Assembly (NCBI GenBank): GCA_002286715.1
Contig: NSJX01000004.1
Location: 632,253 to 696,252 of the forward strand
DNA: 64,000 nt
Source of the DNA: Dentipellis sp. KUC8613
Lineage: Eukaryota; Basidiomycota; Agaricomycetes; Russulales; Hericiaceae
Direction: 5' to 3'
Shown: in pieces, positions 10,816-24,100 of the stretch
Layout of the letters: every line of letters begins with the position of its first letter
How positions within the stretch are numbered: position 1 is the first letter of the stretch
Program-made: the position numbers and the translations under genes
The notes under the pieces: generated by a model
The model's input: the letters and a program-made list of their open reading frames with translations, nothing else
Databases searched by the model: none
Told to the model about the DNA's origin: nothing

Positions 10816-13800
10816 ATGAACTCCTTCGTCGATGTCCAATCGTCTGCAGGGCTCGGTGGCCTCGTCGTCTCAATGGCAAGCGGCATGGTTGATGATGATG
10901 CCGCCTCAATCCCCGACTCTCCCGTGCTGGAGACTCCCTTGTCTGAAGAGGAACTAGGCATTCAGAAGCAGCGCCTCGCCCTCCAGACCTGGGTTGCCTC
11001 CGTCCCGTACGAATGCGAGACTCCAGAAGCCATGCAGGAGAAGCTTGAATTTATCATCGGCAAGATGGCGATCTGCATAGAGACCAAAAATTGGTTGGTG
11101 TTAACCACATGGGACGGCGTCTTGCAATGGTACGCCCGATGCCGTATGTTCTGCATCATCCGTCCGAGATAATGACATGGTCTGGCAGTTGGATGCTCAT
11201 GCGTTATCCTATCTCGAAACCCATCCGAGCGAAGCTCGTTCGCCTTTACTATGAGCTTTGCCTTCTGCCCGGCATAGAGCCCCGAGTGGTTCGTAGCTGG
11301 GCTGACATGATCCAGAGACTGTTATCGAGCAAATCAGACGTGCATCGTAAACTGAAACCTACTGACCTGCAACTTCCGTGGAAGCCCTTGTGGCGCTTGC
11401 TTAAGAAGGAACTGTGGCCTAAGTCCAAGCGCCGCGATCCAACGTATGTTCATTCATATAATCCCTCGCAATCAATAGTAACTGTTGTGTCGACACTCAG
11501 ACGAAATGTTGGCAATATTCTCGTTTTTGTCGCCGAGAAGTGCCGACGGTACTATCCTGCCGAGGAGATACCCGAGATGCTCTCAACATTCATCCCTCTG
11601 GTGACCCAGTCCGTGCGTAATCCCTGCTGTTCATGTTCTGCATTCTCTGAACCAACATATAACTAGACATTCCTTACGATGATCCCCGTATTGACCTCCT
11701 TCTTGCCTCCAACGCACACCCACTTATATGTTCCAGCCCTTTTCCAAATCTGGGAGGCGTTTAATTCTGCTGTGCTTGATGAGCAACTTATAGACCTGGC
11801 TGGAGACCTGGCTGAAGAGCATGTAGCTGGTACCTTCGGCTTAGCCGGCCCAGAGGGGGGCGCGCAATGGAAGGATGTAGGAATTTGGACAGACAAACAG
11901 TGGACCCTACTCGTAGGCAAAGCATTAGCGTCGATGAGTGAGTATTTCGTTTTGCTGCAGTCATGCGTTTGTCTAAATATCAAACAGATGTTCCTGTGGG
12001 AGCTACCAGAGTACGTTGTGCCCTCATATTTGCGCTTTCGACGGGACGCCTTACATCACAAGCAGAGTCCTAGTTCCACCGGAGGAGACGCCGATAGCGG
12101 AAGTGTCGAGAACCTATCGCTTCGCATCCACAAGGCAGTCGATCGTTACGGTGAGGCTTCCATACTATATCCTTGTATCGCGGACCAATTGAAACATCGT
12201 CACAATCTTAGAGGCCCTGGCGAAATTGATCGTCTATTCTATCGCTGTCGACGGACCCGTTCGAGACGATAAGTCAACAGCACGTAGTGAAGCTGGATTC
12301 TCGGCTCGACAAACCGGCTATCTTGCTGGATCTAAGGCGTTGGATTCGTTGGACAAGCTCATCACGAGCACAGAGTCGTTCTTCCATCCGTCCAATTCCG
12401 GTTTGTGGACGTTGACTGTAATTATGAAACAATGTTTTGTCTACGGTAGTTGTCTAACAATCGTCTCTTTGCAGTTGACCATGTTCCTGTCCAAACTTTC
12501 TTCGCAGTTCATAAAGCGTGTGAAGGAAGAAGAGCAGTCGACCTGCAAGACCCCCGAGGTATGAACTCTTCGCGCTTCGCGACGTTTTATTTTCCAATGA
12601 TGCATACACCCGTCCTCACAACAGCACCGCCGCATTACCCCCGCGATCCGCCGCGCGTTCGTGACAACCCTTCGCACTGTTGGGCTGTTGGCCATGTTCT
12701 CCAAAGATCCCCTTTCTATGGGTTTAGCGCAGAGCGCTTTGCGCACTTTGGCACTTGTTGAACCAGCCCTCATCATGCCAGAGCTTCTCGAGCGAGCTTA
12801 TGGGGGGCTCGAGGTGGTGAACGAGACCCATAGAACTACTGCAGTCCTCAGTTGCCTCGCCGGCGTTGCACTTCCTCTCGTATCCGAGAGGATATGGTTG
12901 GGAGGCCAGAAGCACGTCGTCCCTTTATTGGAGCTCTGCATACCTGGGATAGACCTCGTGCGTTCATCCTTCTTCATTGGAACATGGACTCGGAATCTCA
13001 CGACACGGAATGGGAAATTTCAGAACGATACTGGCAAGACGTTGTGTACAACGATGTTCATTGTTTCAGTAATTGAGTGCATCAAGATTGGCGACCTGTC
13101 CTTGACTCAGTCGGGACTCTCAATTTCCAGCGACGCTCCAGCAGATGACCAAATGAGCGTGGACAACGAGACTCGTCTACCTGATGGCATCGATGTGGGC
13201 GAATCGTCTGTGTTGAGCCGAGAAGAAGAAAGGCTACTCGTCCGGGAAAGCACTGCTTCATTCGCTGGTGCGTGTCCCAGGTCGATCATTCCCCAATGTT
13301 TGCTGAGCTCGATATGGCAGATTGGGTGACATCCTTGCTCAGACGTGTACTCGCCCTGTATGAGAATCTTCCGGAAGAGGGCGGAAAGAACCGCACTACT
13401 GGGGGTAAGCAGGAGGAGGCCGTCCTTAAAGCATTGAGGACTATGCTGGACGTCGTCTGCATTCACGTCTCCGACCCACTGTTCGATATCATCCTCAAGC
13501 TTGTCTTCGAATATGGAACAACGAACGCGAAGGCGAACGCTGTTCGGGCCTTTGGGCAACTCGTGTCTGCTCTTGCCCGAGCACAGCCGGAGAAGACCAT
13601 CAACAAATTCTTGCCATTCTGCATCGCTCAGATAAAGGATGAGCTCAAGCATGGCGCCTCTAGCGTCCGCACTACATCAAGTACCCTAGCCGTTTCGTCT
13701 GATACTACTCTTCATTGGAGTGAGCATTTCGCCCGTAATATCGAATGTGACTAAGTGCTACTGTATAGACATGTCCATCCTTCGCGGCTGCTTTGGATTC

Positions 13801-16800
13801 GGTGGAACATCTGTGAGTAATCAAGTGTGTCGTATCTGTATATCCTTTTAACTCCCACATCGCTGCAGCTTCTCAAGCACAAGGCAGCAATCTTGGACCT
13901 CTTGTCCACTTTGGCGGATAAAACCTTGAACGAAAGAGGCTTCACTGGCACTGGGCGACTTCTTACCCGCATCTTGACTACACTTTCTAGTGTCTATCCC
14001 GTCCAAAATCAATTTGTGAACGCAGATAAATGGAATAGTTCTGGTACGTTCGATGTTCTCAAGTCCTGAGCTTATCAGGATTTTTCTGACCGCATATAAC
14101 AGAGTTCGACAATGACCACAACTCTTACTGGGGGCATATGTACGAGGCCCATGAAGTCAAGATCGACTGGCACAGTTAGTCACAAGTCTCCCTCTTGATA
14201 GAAATCTTCCCCCTTTGACTGTTCTCTAGTTCCCTCGGACGAGGAAATTGCTTTCGTGCTCGACATCTTGGACACCGTGGTGTCACCAGCCCTAGATAAA
14301 GTGGACGCACTTCTGCAGACGGCCAACACATGGGATAATATAGCCCAAAATGATTTCTGTCGGTGCGTCGGTCTCTCCATTTTTGTTATATACGATGCTC
14401 ACTTGCTGTTGTACTAGGTATCTGCAAATTTGTCGGTGCGCTTGGGCTGGCCTCCCGACCTTGTTCAAGCAGCCGTCTCATGGCGTAGTCAATTCATGCC
14501 TGAATCGCGATGCTGAAGTTGAAGGTCTATTGGTGTCCTCGATCGATGTTGAAGCTGGATTCTGCCTTGCTGATCCCACCGACCCTCGGTTCCTGCGCGC
14601 GTCAGCACATCGTCAGCGCTTTGGGGAGGTGCTTCACCATGCGGCGACTGCCCTGGGCCACGATAGTGAGAGCGAAGACCATATCGATGCTGTCATGTCG
14701 GTGGCCAAGAGCATCGACGTGTATCTATTGAAGTACGCGTTGGGTCGAATGGATTTTATTGCACTCCAGAAGAACTACTCCCAAGCTCGAGAGTGAGTCA
14801 CTGATACTTTCTTTGGCGTCGCAGTATTCTCACATTGTAGTTTCTAGCGCCCATCGTGCATGGCCCAAGCAGAAGAAGAGTTCTCGCCTTGTCTTCTTGA
14901 AACGGGCAGTGTTCTATCATAGCAGTCGCCTGTACATGCACGCACTGTATCGTCGGCGGTCGGAGCTTGATGATTCTTTACTTGGAGATCTGCTTGAGTT
15001 ATCGCTGTCACCGTACACTCGAGTCAGAAGGTATTCGTTACACCCTCAATCATGTGCAGCAGCTAAGACTGTGTTTGCTTTAACAGGCACTCCCAGGCTG
15101 TTCTGCATAATGCTTGTGGTGTAGGTTAATTCCAATCATCCTGAATGGCACCGCGCTCATCGTTTTCAGTACTACATTAGGTCGACGAGATTTATCCTGG
15201 ATCCTGTGTTCAATGCGCTTGCAAAAGGCACGGATCCGGATCGTATGAAAGGCGCCCTGTACATTCTTTGCAATAAGGGTCTTGGTGCGTCAATTGTCAT
15301 TACGATTTACTACGATCTCGTTAAATGTTGGCCAATCTAGTGACGTACGCAATTTCGGGTAAGAATAATTGAGTGAGAGGCTCGATGTGGTATTAAAGCC
15401 TTCTTTCTCAGATCCCAAGGACCCCATGCTATACGGACGGTATCTCGTACATTTGCTTCAGTGCCAGCATCAGGAGAAGGTGATCCATATCTTAGATATA
15501 TGTGGACTTGAGGTAACTTACTTGGCCCCTTTAGCCTTCGATCCAGAAACTCGTCAACTCTGTTGCACATGAATCTGCTGTTCATCTGGCAGAAGAGGCA
15601 GTTCGGACAGATACATACTCTGACGATGTCCCTGGCGTGTTGGAGGTTCTGGAGGCATTGAAGACCGAATTTTCTTCCGCTCTTGTGGATGCGACTCTAC
15701 TTGATGAGGCCCGCAAGAAGTCTCCGATTAGAGCAGAGATCAAGCTTCGTAGATACAATGAAACGGTTGGCGACTCTATCTTTGCGAAGATGTTCTAGCG
15801 TTAAAGCATGCGATGCAGGTGGCGGCCATAGTTGACATTGCTTCGAACCCTTCCACACATGTACGTGCTCATCTAGTTAGTCCTTGAGCAAACTTCTGAC
15901 TTGTTTATGCAGTGGAGATATGTGCAAATTGCTTTGCTATATCTATACGGGCTACTCCGCCGGGATGCAGCACCGTCCGCAGGTTTGGCAAAGTTATTCA
16001 TCGAACATACGATTAGCCCACACCTTACTCTACGTCATGTTGCACAAAAGTATGTGATCACTGAAGAACCGGTGATGTTTTATTTGCTCATCTCAGACTT
16101 TCAGGGGAATTATCAAGCTGGCAGGGTTCGTCAGATCCCGTACCTTTGCCGCATCGTCGCAGGAATTATGGTTCGAGGAAGGGAAGAACCCGCTTAGCAG
16201 ACAAGTTGCTATATCAAGTAACAGCGATTTCTTTGCCATTGCACGAAGGCCGATCGAGGGTGCTGGTGCGGAACAGTACGCATGTTAAATTATTCTGTCA
16301 CGCTGGTTTAATCTCAGGTTCTTCCCCTAGGGCCGTCTTCATCGATAAGCCGATGTCTGGGTTCTTTACCTGGGCAACTTCCACGAAAGGCTCTGCACCT
16401 GCACCCGCAGGAAATGTGCCCTTTGTGTGGGACGTTGCATGCCAGCCAGCCTTGGACGTGATCAGAGCCGTAATAAGCCGAGATGATTACTTCTCTAGCT
16501 TACTTACCCTTTGGGGCCAAGAATCTGGGAAGACGACCAATACTCCTGAACTGCGAAGCGCCAATGTAACATTCATCAAGGCTATTGGTATGCTTGGAAC
16601 TCGTATCTTGAGGAGCAGTCGCTGAAGTACAATGCAGCGAAGATATACCAAGGTGCCGAGGTTGAAAGGATATTGTCTGAAACCGACCCTCTCTTGTGGG
16701 ATGCGGATCGTTTCAAACAGCGCGCGGGTGCAGAGGTCATTGCAGGCTTGACCCGAGGCAAGATATTCCTGCTGCCATTCGCTGACCAGTGTACTGACGA

Positions 16801-18813
16801 CATTGTCATACAGGTTCGAAGCATTGGCCTAAGCAGTTATCTGAACGACTTTGGTCATGGTTCTGCGAGAGGCTGGACCGCATATTCCTCCAAATCAAAC
16901 CGGACACTCTTGGATTCTGGGACTCGGTGATCAATGTACGGTTCACAGTCCATGCCGTCGCTTATTCGCTTTGTGATGTCATGTTGATTTTCGGAATAGG
17001 CCCAACTAGCAAGCCGCGATCCGCGCAGACATCCTGGCCTAGTTTCCTGGATTCTCAATCTTCCTCTAGACCTGCAAGGCGATTCTGCTTTCGCAAGTAT
17101 GTTAGCCACCAACATCTCGCTTGGATTTCTTCTCACGATATCGCAGCTACGAAAGCTCTGACCATGTTCAACTGCTTCACGTATACCATCGCCTATCGAG
17201 AGCCCGAGTTGTGTGACAAGTACTTCAATATGTTCTTAGAAAACTCGACTACGAGCTATGCAGAGGTAACATCCATTATTGTTTGGAATCGGATCCGTCT
17301 ATTGACACAAACAAGATGAGGATGATGATCGCACAAAACCTGTATATGATGACGGTCAATCGCTGGCGACCTACGTTCCCATCCACGGAGCGTTTCCTAC
17401 AAGCCTGCGCGACCGAGGAGGACCCATTCAATATTAGGTCTGCCACTTCATCCTTCGCCTTGACGAATCCATCTGACATACATATATAGACAACCTCTGT
17501 ACCTGTCTCCCACTATCCGGCTCGTGCAGCAATTGACAGAGTGGAAGTCCGAGCGTCTTCCACCTCCGCGAGTGAATCAGTCGCAGTATGATAAAGCTGG
17601 GCTGACCCGTACGTGCTAATCGAGACTCGAGAACCATGCACTCCTAACCCTCATCCTCAGTGCTCCGATGGACGGCCATTGGACTCTGCAGCTCCCAAGC
17701 CCCACTTGTGTTCCCGTACATCTTGCATATGCTGTAAGCCTTTCATCTCCTAATATCCGTAGCATTAGCTAATGCACATGCAGGCCGGAATTCCTTCGCA
17801 TGACCGAACTGAGCGATAGCCCAGAGTTGCAGGCCCATAGTCAGGCGGTTCTGTACATCCTGTCCGCCGTCTCACCGCCGAAGGGATTGACGCCCGTCAT
17901 CGCCTCGCACTTCGTCGACGCCATCAAGTCTTCAGCGGTATTACTTCCATTGTTGTTCAAGCTTCTCGTTACTGATCGTGGAGGCAGGCGTGGCGAATTC
18001 GGTTGAATGCGCTGCCGACGCTGATTGTGTTCTTGTACCGCAACCTGCTAAGCATCCCGGACGATATCTTTTCGTCCATCATGGATGTCTTGCTGAAGTG
18101 CCTGGCTGACGACAACGTGGAGGTGCGGGAGATGGCCTCGAAGGCGCTCTCTGGGGTTGTCAGGGTGTCACAGAGACAAAGCATCGTTCCTCTCAGGGTA
18201 AATTCGACCACATTTCACTGTCTCACGCCTGATACTAATGTATAACTTGCAACAGGATCACTTCGTAGCTCTTGCTCGCAAAGTGAAATTGCCCAACAGG
18301 CAGGACCCCACTTATGCGGAGAAGCTGCGCACGCTGCACTCTGCAATTGTAGGAATCTGTGCATTGATAGAAAGTTTCCCATATTCTGTCGAGAAATGGA
18401 TGCCGCCCCTCACTGACGGTCAGTCGACTGATAGATCCACAGTAACGTGCCGTACTGACTACGCATTCAGTTCTTGCCGTTCATACGACTGATCCTCCAC
18501 CCATTTCAACAACCATTAGGAAGTGCGCGTCTGAATTCAAGAAGGTACGTTTTTGGGTTTTTCCCTTATGCTGGCCTACCCCGCTGAGATTGTTCTTCTC
18601 TAGACCCATCAGGTATGCCTCACAATGCTGCGTTGCACCTTCGGTACTCATATACCTTCTGCAGGACACGTGGCACAAGGATCAAGAAGCCTTTGACGAA
18701 GACCAGCTTCAGAATCTGTCAACGATGCTCGTGGGCACGTCCTACTGTAAGCGCCTCAGCGTATCTCTTTTACCAGTGCTTTTGCTTACCAACATTCAAT
18801 GCTAGACGCTTGA
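10816..18813 (+). CDS. BLM10: Proteasome activator Blm10/PA200, copy A (complete)
   Basis: Large HEAT-repeat-like activator that caps the 20S proteasome; in yeast and mammals it promotes ATP-independent peptide and histone turnover. It starts MNSFVDVQSS at 10816 and contains many 50-60 nt introns; the span fits the roughly 2,000-residue family. Recognisable blocks include PWKPLWRLLKKELWPKSKR near the N-terminus, LLKHKAAILDLLSTLADKT and VNADKWNSS near 13.9-14.0 kb, DNVEVREMASKALSGVVR near 18.1 kb, and KCASEFKKTHQDTWH near the end. The final intron splits a Tyr codon and yields a C-terminus ...GTSYYA, matching the HbYX (hydrophobic-Tyr-any) tail that inserts into the proteasome alpha ring. No frame-breaking lesion was noticed, though not every splice site was verified. 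It is paralogous to the gene at 58660-64000. Confidence 0.92.
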
Positions 18814-19167
18814 TCAATGCGGACACCAATTAGAAGAAGATTGTACTTGTATACTGCCTCCGACCCATGTAGCTCAAAGAGTCCTCAAATACGCTTGTCC
18901 ATTGTGTCGATAGAGAGCGATGCTGAACAATGAAGACGTTTCTGCACTCAGTTTTTCAGACCCGCCGTAGTCCGACCAGTCACAGCACAGAATGAATCCA
19001 GGATAAGTAGTACATAAGGACACATAAGCCATACAACATGAGGTTCGGGAATAAAGGGAAAGGTATAGAGAGGATGAGAGGGGTATAACCGCCACAGAAG
19101 AACATGGCCTGCTTTACGGATACAGTAGATGTGGGAATTCAAATTTCTACGACTGTAATGCGTAACT
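18814..19167. other. Convergent 3' flank, BLM10 copy A / H3 variant
   Basis: About 350 bp between facing stop codons. No gene or repeat seen. Confidence 0.5.
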
Positions 19168-19788
19168 TCAACGCGCGCTCCTAACGCCACGCTCTCCGCG
19201 CAGGCGCCGGGCGAGGAGCATATCCTTCGCCTGGATCGTCACTCGTCCTGCATGCAGAGCGGCCAAATTTGTGTCTTCGAACAAGGTCACAAGGAAGGCC
19301 TCGGATGCCTCCTGCAGCGCGAGGAGCGCCGAGGACTGGAACCGGACGTCGCCCTGAAGGATAAGTTTGTTATGAGTCTGCGAGCCGCAAATCATGTCTT
19401 CAGGATCGGCGCACCCTGAAGTCCTGCGCGATCTCGCGCACCAAGCGCTGGAAGGGCACCTTGCGGATGAGCAGATCGGACGTCTTCTGGTACTTGCGAA
19501 TCTCGCGCAGAGCGACGACGCCCGGGCGGAAGCGGTGGGGCCTCTTGACCTTTCCTGTGCGTGCAGGCTGAGAAGCAAAGAACAAGGAAAGTCAATTGGT
19601 GACAAGGCTTGCGTGGTTAACTTCATTCGTGCTCACCTTTGAAACGGTTTTTCGGGGCTCTTTGGCCGCCAGCTGTGCGCGGGGGGCTTTGCCTGCGTTA
19701 CATATCTGTCAGGCGAGTTGAAGAGGGTTCAGAGGAGAAGGCAGCTACCTCCGACGGTGCGGCGGGCGGTTTGTTTGGTACGAGCCAT
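19168..19788 (-). CDS. Divergent histone H3, possibly the centromeric variant (CENP-A/Cse4)
   Basis: Histone-fold protein of 144 codons after removing introns; start ATG 19788, stop TGA 19168-19170. The tail begins [20 protein letters not shown], so Lys4, Lys14, Lys23 and Lys27 positions are kept, but Lys9 is Arg, Ser10 is Thr, Lys18 is Ala, and about three residues are inserted before KRPHRFRPG. The core keeps [19 protein letters not shown]. It then has [19 protein letters not shown] and [19 protein letters not shown], resembling animal CENP-A ([20 protein letters not shown]). It ends with an extra basic tail, RGVRSAR. Against CENP-A, loop 1 (DFRGDVRF) has the canonical H3 length. So it is an H3 variant for certain; the CENP-A assignment is inference. 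Confidence 0.85.
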
Positions 19789-20145
19789 GGCTGTATAAGG
19801 CAAGGATGGGATAGGTATGACAGAAGATGGGGGGTTATGAGAAGGTGTGTTGAGCAAGACCGATTTGGGCCCTGCGCTTTATAGGAAGAGGCCGTCCACA
19901 ATGACTTCAACGTCGCGTCCACGCCTGGGCCATCAGTGATGCGGTTGAATTCGCACAAAGGAATAAATGAGACCTGAGACACGGCCACGGCCATATTGAG
20001 AATAATGAGGCGAGGACACGGATGTGGACAGTCGATGACGCATGCACGTATGGGGTCAAAGGTGCAATTATGCGTATGATTAGATGCCGCAAAGCGTCCC
20101 CGCAATAATGATGATGGATAAATGTAGAGTTGGCAGCTATATGAA
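19789..20145. promoter_or_regulatory. Upstream region of the H3-variant gene
   Basis: About 360 bp between the H3-variant start and the AIM18 stop, both on the minus strand. It must hold the H3-variant promoter, but I see no clear TATA box or histone-type element. Confidence 0.4.
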
Positions 20146-21171
20146 TTAAACCCCGAAGTCTTCCAACTTCTCTACCACTGCCTTCTTCAACTATGCCAAA
20201 GGCCTGGAATCAGCGGTGCGCTCGCACTTAAGCTCATAAAAACTTACAGCGGGGCTGTTCCCATTTCCCTCGAAGTATGCAAGCATGAGCTCGCGGCCGA
20301 CCCAGTCATCCTGGACAACACCGAGATCCCTGACAATCAAGCTACGCGGCTGCTTTGTGTCAGGAGCAGTCAGGAGCAGGTCAACTGGTGAGTGCTTGGC
20401 GAGGGGAGAGTTGGGGAAGATGGTCTTCAGCCGGCTAATTGGAGACTGGACAGCCATCTGCTCCTCTGGAGTGAGCGTGCCACGCTCGCGCGCAAGCTTA
20501 TGCCGACCCTGGAGCGAGCGAATGAACGCGTCTCGCAGGTGTGTGAAGGATGTTGCGCGCGTAGGGACTGGTCGAGTGGGTGAGTCGGCGCACGTAATGC
20601 TACGGATGAACAATGGCAACTCACTTATGCGAAGCACACAGGACGTATTGCGCACGATGTGCTCAATCTTCTCGTCCGGCGACGCGGACTTAGAGATCTG
20701 AGAAGACTCAGTGCTCTGCAGCGAAAGGGCCGCTACGTGACTGCTTACCTTCAAGCTGGGGTTCGACAGGTCAGCATAGAATCCTACGGAATACACTTTG
20801 ATTCCCAGGAATGAGACCGTGCGGACGCCAGCGCCGAGGAGCGTGTACGTCGGTAGGGGTGTCTTAGAAGGAATGCGCAGCGTCGTGGGGAACGAGATGT
20901 CCGTGGCCTTGTCGACTGCACAGGCGAGTTCATTAATCACGCCGAGAACATTACAGTACAACTTACCGAACACTTCCTCTTCGATGGTTACAGGAGCATC
21001 TAGATGAATGTGGGTCTGCAGCGCCAGGAAAGCAGGGACGGCGAATAGCGATCCCCACAAAAATGGCCTGGCGCGGGAGAACTGGGCGTTTGACGAATAT
21101 TGGCGGCGAGACGCCCCGAATACGGCGCGAGAGGCGGAGGTGGCCGCCAGCCGCTGAAAGAGGGGGAACAT
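20146..21171 (-). CDS. AIM18: Chalcone isomerase-like mitochondrial protein (Aim18/Aim46 type)
   Basis: Fungal mitochondrial member of the chalcone-isomerase-like fold; the family is thought to bind heme or fatty acids rather than catalyse flavonoid chemistry. ATG at 21171 opens a presequence (MFPLFQRLAATSASRAVFG) followed by a possible inner-membrane span (FLWGSLFAVPAFLALQ). The domain shows FPTTLRIPSKTPLPTYTLLG, then GVRTVSFLGIKVYSVGFYA and later ELMLAYFEGNGNSPA. Several introns are multiples of three without stops, so the frame runs through them. The true last exon, after an intron ending CATAG, encodes LKKAVVEKLEDFGV with stop at 20146-20148. Confidence 0.86.
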
Positions 21172-24100
21172 GGTGAGCGACGTCGACGTCGACTGAGTGC
21201 GGTCACTGAGAGACGCAGAGCGCGCCAAACTGGCCGGACGAGGCGCGTCTGTCCACGTGCATGCCGCGGCAAGCCTCGACGCGTCTCAGGCTCAGGCTCG
21301 CTCTGATTTCTTCAGCCATGTACTCGAGAGTCGAGCTCACGGTCGAGCGCTATCGAATGCACCAGCTGCAAGCGCTGTACGGATCTTACCCATAAATGCA
21401 CACGCGTCTCTATCTCGTGGTTCTCGAATCTGCCTAGGTGTACTTACCCCGAAGCGCCGTGGTGATTCCTAATTTGGAGGCATCTATTCTTCAGGAAAGC
21501 CAGCAATCCAGAAACGACCTTTGCCCTGGTATACATATGTTTACTCCGTATATGTCCGAATTGCAGAAGCTATTTAGGGTATGTTTCAGCTTGTCATCAG
21601 CGTCTTCGCATCTTACGTTGAGAAAGAAAACAGCCTGGTGCCATCCGTGTCCGTGTGCTGCTCATGTACGAGAAGAAGTGATGACATCGTTCACGTACTC
21701 GTCTGAAGAATGGAAACTGCCTCTCCGAAGGAAGTTGATAGTTCGTTGCATACGTCCCCGTTTTCCATCAATCATGGGCAGAACATGCGACCAAATCCCT
21801 GCCGGTATCAAAAGTCATCTGTAGGGCGCAAGCCAGTTGAAGAAGGTTGACATCTCTGCCATGCTTGAGCTTTGCACTCAAGCACATCATCGATGCCCTT
21901 TACCTTGATCAGACGCATCGTACGCCTCGCGGTTTCGCAGCCATGCTTTAGTTACGCGGTATTCATCGATTGCATCTCGAGGACATGTGGCAGCAAGCGT
22001 TCGACGTCAGGCATGACCAAGGGCTCTTACTTCCACGTCCCTCTGGAAGCATTGGTCCTTACCACATGACGGATGCTATCCAGTCGTATACGACGATCAA
22101 TTGCGTACTCGCGAACGGGTTGAGCCCTTTCGCGAGAGAAGACCGTTTTATCTGTTGGCCGTCGTATATATCTGAATTGCATCTGAATGGGAGAGCCTTT
22201 GAGGTACGTCGTCGGGTCTGTTTCCCGACATTAAGCTGCTTCATCGATAGAAGCCGGTCCACGCCGTGCCAACGTTTTGGGGACCGGATGGTCGACGACG
22301 CCAGCGTAATGCGTACGTCGTCGCCGTGTATAATATACCCTATTTGGGAAACATCATCTACGTGTGGGCGCATGGATGTGCACCGAGCCATCAATACATC
22401 TGCATACACAACGACTGCTGAGAATCCAGATGTTGAGATGCGGCTGTCTTTGATGAGGCGGGTCTGCAATGTACTCCCTAACACGTGGGTATTTCGGAAT
22501 AACAGGAGTGAATTATCCTATCGCATAGCCAACGTACACCAGTCTTCGTAAGAGTTGTAGTGAGGACGGAGGCAACTGTTGTGTATTGTGAATCTCGAGA
22601 TCTCGAACATACACGAGATCTGCTGAGATCAAAGAAGCTCGCGGAGCTTGAACAAGGAAGCCTATCCATAAACGGTAATGTAGATAGTCGAGTAGTCGCC
22701 GGTCAACACGCAACGGACACGAGAAGGAAGCGATGGACTACCACAACAACCCCACAGACAACCGGCGAGAGTGGGTTTGGATGCACAGCAACGCAAAGGA
22801 GCTGCGAGGACGAACGCTGGCGTTGTCAACGACTACCCGCGATATGGGCGCGCCGAAACAGCCAGAGAATTCGCCCGATCCTTTCCTTTCTCCGGTCTAC
22901 GTAGCGTCGCCCAAGCCGTTGAATTCCGATGTTCAGATAAAGGCGGAGTGAAACATGGAATAACAGCGCCGTGGCCAAGACCGACCAATATTCACAAAGA
23001 TAGCGTCCAGTAGGGCGAAACCGCGCTATCTTTACTCCCATTTATGGGATCCCTGTATGCCGAATAACGGTCAGCGGACCGTTTGCACAGCAAAGAAGAA
23101 ATTGCCGATCAAAGCATGCCTCATTTACGGTATCTGGGCTGCGCTTTTCAACAAAAGGGTCAATCGCCACGCTAGATCCAACGGTTGTATATAAAGCACC
23201 TACACGGATGGTATGAGCATCTCCGACGATTCGCTCGCCACCAGAGCGAGCGAGCTTCGAGTGCAGAACGACGTAGAATGTCCGAGCATGGGACAGAAAC
23301 TTTCCAAACGCGTTGCTGAGTAAGGCGACACGAGGCAGTCGCACAGTGATCGGTGAAGGAATCGAAGAGGGCGAATAGAAAGGTCCTGACGGGCCACCGA
23401 TGTGAAGGAACTATAGAGGCGCCACGGGACCTTCTGATGCGGAGCCAGAGGGGTTAGTGGCTATAAAAGCCTGCCAGTGGCACAAAGAAAGCGCCACCTG
23501 GCGCAGTGACTTGCAGCAAATGAAAGGCCTACGTGTGACGAAGATGTGCAGCGGACGTACGACGCTGGGAATTGTTAATTGTCAGGCTTGCACGGTCTGC
23601 GGAGTCCCTGGAGCGTGCAGCGTCGAAGAACAATAGCGGAGCCATCAAAAAATATACAGGGGAGACGGCAGCTGGTGGCCGCGCACGCAGGATCAAGACG
23701 CAATGCGGGAGGAACAAGATGAAGTCAGAGAATAAGCAAGAGCAGAATCGCTGGATATTGGCGAGGGCACACGTGCTGGGCGGCGAGGGGAGAAAATGGG
23801 CAGCGTTCGGATGAGATATGACACTTTAGATAGGGGAAGAGTGCCTCGTGGGGGTCATATCGATGCGTGGGGGCACGTAAGTCGCGTAGAAGAGGAGGTG
23901 GAGGCGGAGATCCGGTCGGGATGGATTGTCTGGGGAGGACGAGGATAGCGGTGCTAGGCGTGGGAAGACGACGGGAGGGCGGGCGCCTAAAGTGGAAGAG
24001 AAGAGCCCCGCGCGATCGTTGTCTGTCCGACTCTCTCTCTTGCCTCTGCTCTCTTCCTCTTGCCATCGTCCATCGATACCACTCCTCGCTTTACGATCCA

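Noticed and set aside
22059..22484. 141-codon minus-strand frame
   Set aside because: No recognisable motif; overlaps the opposite-strand candidate exons. Either strand may be chance, and the plus-strand reading has a better splice structure.
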